DNA from: Hungatella sp. UBA3147
GTDB taxonomy: Bacteria; Bacillota; Clostridia; Lachnospirales; Lachnospiraceae
Direction: 5' to 3'
Length of the DNA: 24,628 bases
Assembly: GCA_002365025.1 (NCBI GenBank)
Contig: DEYX01000075.1
Coordinates: 1-24,628, forward strand
In this document: piece by piece, positions 1-6,154 of the stretch
How the letters are laid out: every line of letters starts with the position of its first letter
Numbering within the stretch: the stretch's first letter is position 1
Position numbers and translations under genes: made by a program
Notes under the pieces: generated by a model
Seen by the model: only the letters and a program-made list of their open reading frames with translations
Databases searched by the model: none
Told to the model about the DNA's origin: nothing

Positions 1-716
1 GGCTGATCAGCATACATTCCTTAAAAGGAATCACAAAATCAGAAGTAAAGGCAGGGGGGCTCATGGGTCTCGCCCTCTTTGCCGGATTTGCATTTCAGAT
101 TGTGGGGCTTCAATACACCACACCTTCTAAAAATGCTTTTTTAACAGCTTTAAATGTGGTGATCGTTCCGTTTATTTCATTTCTGATCTTAAGAAAGAAG
201 ATAGGAGCAAGAGGGATCGCCGGGGCAGTGATGTCCATGGCAGGTGTGGCCCTTCTGTCATTAGACCGAAATTTTTCCTTAGGCCTTGGGGATGGGCTCA
301 CTCTTATTTGCGCTGTTGGTTTTGCGTTTCAAATATTTCTTACAAGTGAATTTGTAAAGAAATACCGTGCGACTGTATTGAACTTTATTCAGATGATAAC
401 CGCATTCTTTTTATCTTTCATCAGCTTAATGGCTTTTGGAGAGACACAGTTTCACGTGACCGGGAAAGGAATATTAAGTGTTCTTTATTTAGGAGTGATC
501 AGCACAACAGTATGCTACCTGCTTCAGACAGCAAGCCAGAAATATGTAGATGAAACAAAAGCGGCTATTATTCTGTCCCTGGAGTCCGTATTTGGAACAC
601 TGTTTTCTATTCTGATTCTTGGGGAAATTGTGACCCCCCGCATGTTGGCGGGCAGCCTGATCATCTTAGGAGCAGTTGTAATATCAAACCTTTCAGAAGC
701 CGGGCAGGTAGAATAG
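1..716 (+). CDS. EamA/DMT-family transporter, 5' end cut by window edge
   Basis: Integral membrane transporter of the drug/metabolite exporter (EamA) type; substrate unknown. The frame is open from base 3, ahead of the ATG at 63, and the residues encoded there continue the family pattern, so the ATG at 63 is internal and the start lies outside the window. About 238 residues are visible, with at least six hydrophobic helices. The C-terminal EamA repeat is complete: the stretch SLESVFGTLFSILILGE near residue 195 and the closing helix LAGSLIILGAVVISNL are typical of the family. A full member has about 290-310 residues, so some 60 are missing. The stop codon overlaps the ribosome binding site of the next gene (12 bp gap), which suggests co-transcription with the phosphoglucomutase gene. 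Family is clear; cargo cannot be told. Confidence 0.9.
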   Translation, partial: LISIHSLKGITKSEVKAGGLMGLALFAGFAFQIVGLQYTTPSKNAFLTALNVVIVPFISFLILRKKIGARGIAGAVMSMAGVALLSLDRNFSLGLGDGLTLICAVGFAFQIFLTSEFVKKYRATVLNFIQMITAFFLSFISLMAFGETQFHVTGKGILSVLYLGVISTTVCYLLQTASQKYVDETKAAIILSLESVFGTLFSILILGEIVTPRMLAGSLIILGAVVISNLSEAGQVE

Positions 717-728
717 GAGGAATTCCTT

Positions 729-1370
729 ATGAAATATAAGGCAGTTATTTTTGATTTGGATGGGGTGATCTGTCATACGGACAGATACCATTATCAGGCA
801 TGGAAGCAGGTCGCAGATGAACTGGGCGTTTATTTTGATGAAGAAATCAATAACCGGTTGCGGGGAATCAGCCGCATGGAAAGTCTTGAGATCATTTTGG
901 AAAATTATCACGGGAACTTAAACAAGGAAGAAAAGACGTTTCTGGCAGAAAAGAAAAATGAAATCTATAAGATATTATTGAAGCATATGAGCCCGAAGGA
1001 TCTTTCAGGGGAAGTAAAAACAACACTGGATGCCCTCCGCTTAAAAGGGCTGAAGCTTGGCATTGGCTCTTCCAGTAAGAATGCAGGATTCATCTTAGAG
1101 CGTCTTGGCCTTTTTGGGTATTTTGATGCTATTTCTGACGGAAATAATATTACTAATTCCAAACCTGACCCGGAAGTGTTTCTAAAAGCAGCCAGGTTCC
1201 TTTCAGAGGACCCGAAAGGCTGCCTTGTGGTAGAAGATGCCAAAGCCGGATTAGAGGCTGCTAAAGCTGGAAATATGGACTGCGGGGCAATTGGAGATGG
1301 AATATCCTGCGATATTGCAACCTATCAATTAAACACATTCTCCGATCTGCTGAAAATCGTAGAATCTTGA
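729..1370 (+). CDS. pgmB: beta-phosphoglucomutase (HAD superfamily)
   Basis: Cytoplasmic enzyme converting beta-glucose 1-phosphate to glucose 6-phosphate, used in breakdown of maltose, trehalose and similar disaccharides by phosphorylases. 213 residues, the usual length. HAD motif I is FDLDGV with nucleophile Asp9 and acid/base Asp11. The cap domain carries the subgroup hallmarks: His21 in HTDRYHYQAWK and the GISR segment ending at Arg49, both matching the well-studied Lactococcus enzyme as I remember it. Motif II is GSSSKNA, the lysine motif is SKPDPEVF, and motif III is VVEDAKAG. AGGAGG lies 8 bp before the ATG and overlaps the stop of the transporter gene. No sugar phosphorylase is seen in the window, so its substrate source is elsewhere. 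The next gene, a LacI-type regulator, has its own likely promoter. Confidence 0.93.
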   Translation: MKYKAVIFDLDGVICHTDRYHYQAWKQVADELGVYFDEEINNRLRGISRMESLEIILENYHGNLNKEEKTFLAEKKNEIYKILLKHMSPKDLSGEVKTTLDALRLKGLKLGIGSSSKNAGFILERLGLFGYFDAISDGNNITNSKPDPEVFLKAARFLSEDPKGCLVVEDAKAGLEAAKAGNMDCGAIGDGISCDIATYQLNTFSDLLKIVES

Positions 1371-1427
1371 TGGATCAAAAGGCCGGACTGTAACAAATTT
1401 GATATTGTGACAGACATATGATGATAG

Positions 1428-1456
1428 TTGCGGCACAAAATCAGATATGATAAAAT
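1428..1456 (+). promoter_or_regulatory. predicted promoter of the LacI-type regulator gene
   Basis: TTGCGG (1428-1433), a 17-bp spacer and TAAAAT (1451-1456) preceded by TG at 1448-1449, giving an extended -10. The -35 is weak (3 of 6). No convincing terminator separates it from pgmB, so read-through is also possible. Confidence 0.5.
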
Positions 1457-1490
1457 GAGGACAATATAAGAAGCGAGGAAGGAAAAAATA

Positions 1491-2486
1491 GTGGCAACAA
1501 TTAAAGAAATAGCTGAAATGGCAGGTGTTTCTGCTGCGACCGTATCTCGTGTCCTTAATTTTGATGACACGTTAAATGTACAGGACGAGACGAAACAAAG
1601 AGTGTTTGAGGCCGCAGAACGATTAGAATATCAGATGCGGGACAAGAAGAAGTATAAAAAGAAATTAAAGCTTGGCATGATATCATCCTATTCCCTGGAA
1701 GAGGAATTAGAAGATACCTTTTATCTATCTGTACGCATTGCAATAGAGCGGAAATTGGAAGAGGAAGGGTTTAAAAAGTTTCCGGTCAATTTAGGGGATT
1801 CTGTGGAAAGTACATTGAATCTGGATGGATTGATCTGCCTTGGGACCTTTAGCGAATCCATGGTAAACAAGGTGAAATCCTTTCATAAACCGGCTGTTTT
1901 TGTGGATGCATTGGGTGACTTGGATTTGTTTGATTCCGTGGTAACAGATTTAAGACACTCTGTAAAGAAGGTGCTCAGTTATTTTTTACAGGAAGGCCAC
2001 AAAAAGATCGCATTTATTGGAGGCCGTGATGTGGATGCAGATGGGAAAGAAGTGGTGGATTTAAGGGTTCCTATTTATCGTTCTTTCATGGAAGAGAGAG
2101 GGATTTTAAATGAGGAATATATTAAGATAGGCGGCTATACCCCCAAGCATGGATATAGGCTCGGAAAGGAACTCTTGGCTATGGAAGAAAGGCCAAGCGC
2201 TATCTTTACAGCAAACGATTCTTTAGCTGTTGGTTGTTATAAAGCCATACAGGAGGCAGGGCTATGCATTCCGGAGGATATCAGCGTGATTGGATTTAAT
2301 GATATCTCCATTGCTAAATATTTGATTCCTCCTCTTACGACCGTTCATATTTATATGGATTTTATGGGCTCTCAGGCGGTAAGTATACTGGCGGAACGGA
2401 TATATTCCGGCCGTGAGATCAGTATGCATATTTCCTTGCCTACAAAATTGATGGTTCGGGGAAGTGTCAGTAAATGGAAAGGTTAG
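1491..2486 (+). CDS. LacI/GalR-family transcriptional regulator
   Basis: Sugar-responsive DNA-binding repressor. 331 residues, standard for the family. The N-terminal helix-turn-helix (residues 1-25, ATIKEIAEMAGVSAATVSRV) is canonical and is followed by the hinge region. The rest is a periplasmic-binding-protein-like effector domain, with the signature IFTANDSLAVGCYKAIQEAG and the dimer-closing segment ISVIGFNDISIAKYLIPPLTTV near residues 245-285. The start is GTG at 1491, behind the purine-rich sequence GAGGAAGG; no better ATG exists in frame. It sits 120 bp after pgmB, so it may control glucose-1-phosphate or disaccharide metabolism, but no operator half-sites are recognised. It ends 26 bp before a strong terminator. 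Family is certain; the effector is unknown. Confidence 0.93.
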   Translation: MATIKEIAEMAGVSAATVSRVLNFDDTLNVQDETKQRVFEAAERLEYQMRDKKKYKKKLKLGMISSYSLEEELEDTFYLSVRIAIERKLEEEGFKKFPVNLGDSVESTLNLDGLICLGTFSESMVNKVKSFHKPAVFVDALGDLDLFDSVVTDLRHSVKKVLSYFLQEGHKKIAFIGGRDVDADGKEVVDLRVPIYRSFMEERGILNEEYIKIGGYTPKHGYRLGKELLAMEERPSAIFTANDSLAVGCYKAIQEAGLCIPEDISVIGFNDISIAKYLIPPLTTVHIYMDFMGSQAVSILAERIYSGREISMHISLPTKLMVRGSVSKWKG

Positions 2487-2512
2487 AATTAAGGGCTGCC
2501 GGCTCTTTCAAG

Positions 2513-2554
2513 ATGCTGTTTCTTCGCGTTTGTGCGGAAGGAACAGCATTTTTT
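2513..2554 (+). terminator. rho-independent terminator after the LacI-type gene
   Basis: Arms ATGCTGTT (2513-2520) and AACAGCAT (2542-2549) form a stem that extends inward with one mismatch through CTTC/GAAG, followed by a run of six T. Confidence 0.88.
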
Positions 2555-2573
2555 GTGGATTTTATAAATCTGC

Positions 2574-2579
2574 TTGACA
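2574..2579 (+). promoter_or_regulatory. -35 element of the marR-type operon promoter
   Basis: A perfect TTGACA. The -10 is unclear; the best hexamer at 17-bp spacing is TAACCT (2597-2602, 3 of 6). The palindrome at 2605-2626 would then cover the transcription start, so a bound regulator would block it. Confidence 0.5.
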
Positions 2580-2604
2580 AGTATCTGTTTTCAGATTAAC
2601 CTTT

Positions 2605-2626
2605 AAGTGTCCGATATCGGATACTT
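2605..2626. promoter_or_regulatory. 22-bp palindromic operator, probably for the adjacent MarR-type regulator
   Basis: Centre between 2615 and 2616. Ten of eleven base pairs are symmetric, with a perfect 12-bp core TCCGATATCGGA at 2610-2621 and one broken pair (2609/2622). It lies between the TTGACA and the ribosome binding site of the MarR gene. MarR proteins are known to bind palindromes of this size and to repress their own gene; assignment to this regulator is inference. Confidence 0.75.
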
Positions 2627-2647
2627 TATGATAGAGGAGATTCTGGA

Positions 2648-3091
2648 ATGAATGAGCAGATCAAAAACCAACAAGGAATTTTGAACCAACAGGAAAAGGA
2701 ACTTACAGCCATCTATCACAACACTGCTATAAAATACGGAATTTCTGACAGTGAACTTTGGGTATGGTATGCCCTTCTTGTTTGGGGAGGTGAGTATTCC
2801 CAGCAAGACATCTGTGATATATGGTTTTTGCCGAAACAGACAGTCAACTCCGTAATCGCAAATTTAACAAAAAAAGGCTATGTATTTCTGGAAACAGTTC
2901 CTGGAACACGCAACCGGAAAATCATCCGTCTTACCGAAGCAGGAAAAGCGTTTGGTGAAAACAGGGTACTGCATATATATGAAGCAGAAACGAGAGCCAT
3001 TGAAAAGATGCCGGAGCAGGAGCTTAAGACATTCATCGCATTGATGGGGAAGTATATTACCCTTTTGCGAGAAGAAATAAATAAAGAGTAA
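2648..3091 (+). CDS. MarR-family winged-helix transcriptional regulator
   Basis: Small dimeric DNA-binding regulator, 147 residues, standard for MarR. The helix-turn-helix spans roughly residues 48-80 (GEYSQQDICDIWFLPKQTVNSVIANLTKKGYV) and is followed by the wing with RNRKIIRLTEAG near residues 93-104. Long helices at both ends would make the dimer interface. A purine-rich site (AGAGGAG) lies 8 bp before the ATG. The gene is preceded by a 22-bp palindrome that fits an autoregulatory operator. It is followed after 24 bp by a phosphatidyltransferase gene with its own good ribosome binding site, so the two form an operon and the regulator may govern membrane lipid synthesis or an envelope stress response. 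The ligand is unknown. Confidence 0.9.
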   Translation: MNEQIKNQQGILNQQEKELTAIYHNTAIKYGISDSELWVWYALLVWGGEYSQQDICDIWFLPKQTVNSVIANLTKKGYVFLETVPGTRNRKIIRLTEAGKAFGENRVLHIYEAETRAIEKMPEQELKTFIALMGKYITLLREEINKE

Positions 3092-3115
3092 TGAAACCAA
3101 GCAGAAAGGAGAATT

Positions 3116-3685
3116 ATGAATCGAGAACCCCAAAATAGAATCCTGACAATCCCCAATATGCTTTCCGCTTTACGTATATGCATGATACCGCTTCTTGTCT
3201 GGCTATACTACGTAAAACAGGATTATTTAAGGACAGGAGGCCTTCTGATCCTGTCTGGCCTGACAGATGTTGTGGATGGTTTTATTGCAAGACGTTTTCA
3301 AATGATCAGCAATTTGGGTAAGGTATTGGACCCGATTGCTGATAAGCTGACCCAGGGGGCGATGCTCTTTTGCCTTGTCACCCGCTACCCCTTTATGATG
3401 GCACCGCTTGTTCTTCTGATTCTGAAAGAGATATTTGCAGGAATCACAGGCTTTATGGTGATCCGGAACACGGGGCAGGTTTTTGGGGCAAATTGGCATG
3501 GAAAAGCAGCAACGATTCTGCTTTATGCCATGATGATCCTTCATGTGATATGGAATGACATTCCCAGGATATTATCGGATATGCTTATTGCAATTTGCAT
3601 CCTTATGATGTTTGTTTCTCTTGTTCTTTACGGAATACGAAATATAGTGGCATTGAAGAATACAAACAAGCGGCGGCATTATTAA
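3116..3685 (+). CDS. CDP-alcohol phosphatidyltransferase (PgsA-like)
   Basis: Membrane enzyme that moves a phosphatidyl group from CDP-diacylglycerol to an alcohol, most likely glycerol 3-phosphate (phosphatidylglycerophosphate synthase) or a related acceptor such as in cardiolipin synthesis. 189 residues with about six hydrophobic helices. The full family motif is present between residues 46 and 71: D-V-V-D-G-x2-A-R, eight residues, G-x3-D-x3-D, with all aspartates in place. The N-terminal ILTIPNMLSALRICMIPLL is the typical opening of PgsA. The gene follows the MarR-type gene with a 24-bp gap and an AGAAAGGAG ribosome binding site. Because the housekeeping pgsA is usually near recA/cinA genes, a MarR-controlled copy may be a second, regulated enzyme; that is inference. 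Acceptor not provable from sequence. Confidence 0.88.
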   Translation: MNREPQNRILTIPNMLSALRICMIPLLVWLYYVKQDYLRTGGLLILSGLTDVVDGFIARRFQMISNLGKVLDPIADKLTQGAMLFCLVTRYPFMMAPLVLLILKEIFAGITGFMVIRNTGQVFGANWHGKAATILLYAMMILHVIWNDIPRILSDMLIAICILMMFVSLVLYGIRNIVALKNTNKRRHY

Positions 3686-3739
3686 TCTGGAATGGGTAAT
3701 GCAGAAGACGGCGGTTCTTCATTTCTGCGGGAAGAGTAA

Positions 3740-3767
3740 ACGGCATAGTCAAAACTGACTATGCCGT
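3740..3767 (-). terminator. 12-bp perfect hairpin between convergent genes; likely terminator for the minus-strand gene
   Basis: Arms 3740-3751 and 3756-3767 pair perfectly around the loop AAAC. Read on the minus strand, the stem is followed by TTTACTCTT, a partly T-rich tail. On the plus strand the tail is ATGGGG, so termination of pgsA there is less convincing. Confidence 0.55.
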
Positions 3768-3791
3768 ATGGGGTACGAACACTTCTTTCGC

Positions 3792-4058
3792 TTATTCTTC
3801 TATGACCTGAATTTCCAGAAAATCAAAATCAATGTGCTCTATAAAATTATCCTGGGTAAACCGGGCCTTGGAATGTCTTTGAAATTCATGAACGGTAGCA
3901 TCAAGCCACATAGGTTTTCCAAGATCGAACTGGAGGCAGATATCGTCAAGCGCCTGAAAGACCATAGTAGTTCTGGAAAGGCTGTAGTCGGAGATGCAGA
4001 TGACGGTGTCTTTCATGATTCTGGTGTCTTTCATTAATTTTGCCCACATGCGAAACAT
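3792..4058 (-). CDS. conserved-looking 88-residue protein of unknown function
   Basis: I do not know a function. The start is ATG at 4058 (protein begins MFRMWAKLMKD), because AGAAAGGA lies 10 bp upstream on the minus strand; the longer in-frame start at 4094 has no ribosome binding site. The protein is acidic and soluble-looking with no membrane segment. It resembles, from memory, short proteins common in Lachnospiraceae with the same layout: a KDTVI strand, a helix with a FQALDDICLQFDLGKP-type segment, WLD, then F-x2-H-x-K-x-RF-x-QDNFIE-x-IDFD-x-LEI. That pattern suggests an alpha/beta domain with conserved aromatic and acidic residues. It has its own strong promoter (4117-4146) and stands alone, divergent from the coiled-coil gene. 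Confidence 0.8.
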   Translation of the reverse strand: MFRMWAKLMKDTRIMKDTVICISDYSLSRTTMVFQALDDICLQFDLGKPMWLDATVHEFQRHSKARFTQDNFIEHIDFDFLEIQVIEE

Positions 4059-4116
4059 AAACGAATTTTCCTTTCTAAAATAAGGGGATGCCATCAGTTG
4101 CCTTTATGATGCAACG

Positions 4117-4146
4117 ATTATAGCATTATTGCACAGAAAAAGGCAA
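4117..4146 (-). promoter_or_regulatory. predicted promoter of the 88-residue protein gene
   Basis: On the minus strand: TTGCCT (4146-4141), 18-bp spacer, TGC and perfect TATAAT (4122-4117). Start predicted near 4110, leaving a leader of about 50 nt. Confidence 0.72.
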
Positions 4147-4164
4147 GAAGGAAAATGGCGGACA

Positions 4165-4193
4165 TTGTAAAACAATGAAAAATATGATAGAAT
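4165..4193 (+). promoter_or_regulatory. predicted promoter of the coiled-coil membrane protein gene
   Basis: TTGTAA (4165-4170), 17-bp spacer, TGA and TAGAAT (4188-4193), an extended -10. It points away from the promoter at 4117-4146, so the two genes are divergently transcribed. Confidence 0.65.
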
Positions 4194-4227
4194 CTTTGTA
4201 GGAAAAACCGAAGGAGGAAGACTTAAG

Positions 4228-5319
4228 ATGGCGCAACCCATAACAGATCAGGTTGGTTTTCTTGGAGAGGCCTGCAGAGCCATTCAGGAGCTATCTGCAA
4301 GCAGGAGTTTATTGGAAGAGTTCCGGCTGGAAGAGAAACGTATAGAGAAGGAACTGGATGCAGAAAGGAAGGCTGTGACAGATGCCATCAGCCTTACGGT
4401 GAAAAAACGGATCGAGGAAATAAACGACACCTATGACAAAGAAATAGCAAGGGAACAGGACCGCTTAAAGCGGATGAGAGGGAAGCGGGAGAAGGCAAAA
4501 ACCCAGGGAGTCAGAGAACGGATCGAAGAGGAGACGGCAGAACTTAAAGCAAACAACCGGGAGTTAATGCTGCAGATGAAGTCAGTTTTCCAGCAGGACC
4601 GGGTTCCTGGCCTTTGTAAAAGCGGCTGGTATTATGCTCTGTATCTTCCCAGGGGATTTACTGAGTTCCTTGTGCTGCTTTTTAATATTTTCTTGTTCTT
4701 TCTTGCAATCCCCTGCGGGATCTATCTGTTGCTTCCGGAGAAATCTCCGTTTTATCTCATGGGGATTTACTTTGCGGCCATTTTGTTTTTTGGGGGCCTT
4801 TACATCCTCATCAATAATCTTACCAAGGTGAGGCATCAGAGTGCATTAAGAAAAGGGAGGTCCATCAGAGACCTTATTAAGTCCAACAAACGAAAGATCA
4901 AGGTTATCGTCCATTCTATAAAAAAAGACCGTGATGAAGCTGTATACAATCTGGAGAAATACGATGACGAGATCGCCCGGATCGATCAGGACTTATCCAA
5001 TATTGCCGATAAGAAGCGGGAAGCCTTAAATACCTTTGATAGGGTGACAAAGACCATTCTGTCCGATGAGATCGCCGGCAACAGCAGGGACAAGATTGCA
5101 AAACTTGAGGAAGAATATGAAGCGGCAGCAGTGAATGCCAATGAGGCGGAAATCAGGGTAAAGGAGCAGACCCTGTTTATCAATGATAACTATGCGTCCT
5201 ATATTGGAAAAGAATTTATGGTTCCGGAAAGGCTTGACGAACTGGCAGATATAATCCGGATGGGCAGGGCTTCCTCCATCAGTGAAGCAAAAACTCTTTA
5301 TAAGAGTCTTAAAGAATAA
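4228..5319 (+). CDS. coiled-coil membrane protein of unknown function
   Basis: No family is recognised. 363 residues in three parts. Residues about 20-125 are a highly charged, Glu/Lys/Arg-rich helix predicted to form a coiled coil. Residues about 142-195 hold two closely spaced hydrophobic helices (LVLLFNIFLFFLAIPCGIYL and a second ending GGLYILI), separated by a short loop with charged residues. Residues about 205-325 are again charged and heptad-like, and the C-terminus is a small soluble segment. The second helix is followed by basic residues (KVRHQSALRKGR), so both coiled coils probably lie in the cytoplasm, tied by a membrane hairpin. GGAGGA is placed well before the ATG. It is a single-gene unit with a promoter at 4165-4193 and a terminator at 5324-5371. 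A scaffold or membrane-organising role is possible but unproven. Confidence 0.82.
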   Translation: MAQPITDQVGFLGEACRAIQELSASRSLLEEFRLEEKRIEKELDAERKAVTDAISLTVKKRIEEINDTYDKEIAREQDRLKRMRGKREKAKTQGVRERIEEETAELKANNRELMLQMKSVFQQDRVPGLCKSGWYYALYLPRGFTEFLVLLFNIFLFFLAIPCGIYLLLPEKSPFYLMGIYFAAILFFGGLYILINNLTKVRHQSALRKGRSIRDLIKSNKRKIKVIVHSIKKDRDEAVYNLEKYDDEIARIDQDLSNIADKKREALNTFDRVTKTILSDEIAGNSRDKIAKLEEEYEAAAVNANEAEIRVKEQTLFINDNYASYIGKEFMVPERLDELADIIRMGRASSISEAKTLYKSLKE

Positions 5320-5323
5320 AATC

Positions 5324-5371
5324 AAGGTGCAGGATGAAAGCGTTTGTTTGCCTTTTTCCTGCACCTTTTTT
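5324..5371 (+). terminator. rho-independent terminator after the coiled-coil gene
   Basis: Arms AAGGTGCAGGA (5324-5334) and TCCTGCACCTT (5357-5367) pair perfectly and run into a T tract ending at 5371. Confidence 0.92.
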
Positions 5372-5427
5372 AATATAATTACCTTCATGAAGGCAAATTC
5401 CCAATGATATTTCCTGTCCCTGTAAAT

Positions 5428-5457
5428 GAATAATTCCATAAATGGCGGCTTATAATA
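5428..5457 (+). promoter_or_regulatory. possible forespore (sigma G/F type) promoter of yyaC
   Basis: GAATA (5428-5432) fits the sigma G -35 form GHATR and TATAATA (5451-5457) fits the -10 form CATNNTA except the first base; the spacer is 18 bp. The -10 is also a perfect vegetative TATAAT but has no vegetative -35. YyaC proteins are sporulation proteins, so a forespore promoter makes sense. Weak evidence. Confidence 0.35.
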
Positions 5458-5492
5458 GAACAGAGAAAATATGGACAGCAAGGCAGGATATT

Positions 5493-6092
5493 ATGAAATT
5501 ATGGGAAAGAATTGCGATCCGCGGAAACCGGGACGTTTTTTATTATGATACAAAGCAGGTATTCCAGGCAGAGGAGTTTGCTTCCAGGCTTTACGACATG
5601 ATACGTATGGAGCAGGAAAACGGAAAGGTGGCGGGAGTGCTGTTTTTGTGCATTGGAACCGACCGTTCTACGGGAGACAGTCTAGGACCGCTCATTGGCT
5701 ACAAGCTGAAGGAAAAGGAGCTGGAATATTTAGAAATTCTGGGAACACTGGAACGTCCGGTCCATGCTATGAATCTGGAGACTTACCAGACCATTTTAAA
5801 GCTTCGCTATCCGAATCACGTGGTGGTGGCAGTGGATGCTTCTGTCGGAAGTATGGAGCATATCGGCTATGTAACACTGGGAAAAGGAGCGTTAAAGCCA
5901 GGCCTTGGTGTCAGCAAGGAGCTTCGGGCCGTAGGAGATATTTTTATTACCGGGATCGTAGGGAGCTGCGGTAATTATGACCCTCTGATGCTGCAGAGCA
6001 TCCGGCTATCCGTTGTTATGCGCATGGCTGACTGCATCAGCTATAGTATTTATCTTGTCGAAAAGTTATGGGAAAACACCGCCCTGCTTTGA
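5493..6092 (+). CDS. yyaC: YyaC-family spore protein (DUF1256, GPR-like fold)
   Basis: Putative sporulation protein related to the germination protease GPR; the catalytic role is not established. 199 residues from ATG at 5493, close to the roughly 205 of Bacillus YyaC. That start is preferred over an in-frame ATG at 5442 because the latter has no ribosome binding site and overlaps the predicted promoter, while AGGCAGG precedes 5493. Family hallmarks: LFLCIGTDRSTGDSLGPLIG near residue 52, a central HAMNLE segment, VVAVDASVG near residue 112 and the ALKPGLGVSKELRAVGDIFI stretch. The conserved aspartates of the GTDRSTGDSLGP and VDAS motifs are present. It is followed by an envelope-protein gene after 62 bp. 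Its presence argues for a spore-former. Confidence 0.9.
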   Translation: MKLWERIAIRGNRDVFYYDTKQVFQAEEFASRLYDMIRMEQENGKVAGVLFLCIGTDRSTGDSLGPLIGYKLKEKELEYLEILGTLERPVHAMNLETYQTILKLRYPNHVVVAVDASVGSMEHIGYVTLGKGALKPGLGVSKELRAVGDIFITGIVGSCGNYDPLMLQSIRLSVVMRMADCISYSIYLVEKLWENTALL

Positions 6093-6121
6093 CACGATTT
6101 TCACCCGTTTCATGCTATGAT
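6089..6121 (+). promoter_or_regulatory. possible promoter of the LysM protein gene
   Basis: A perfect TTGACA (6089-6094) overlaps the yyaC stop codon, and TGC-TATGAT (6113-6121) forms an extended -10. The 21-bp spacer is too long for a standard promoter, so the extended -10 may act alone. Confidence 0.3.
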
Positions 6122-6154
6122 TCATTGGATTAAAAAGAATAGCGAGGTGAGCCA

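Noticed and set aside
3768..4037. 89-residue plus-strand open frame
   Set aside because: It is antisense to the better supported 88-residue minus-strand gene and has no ribosome binding site.
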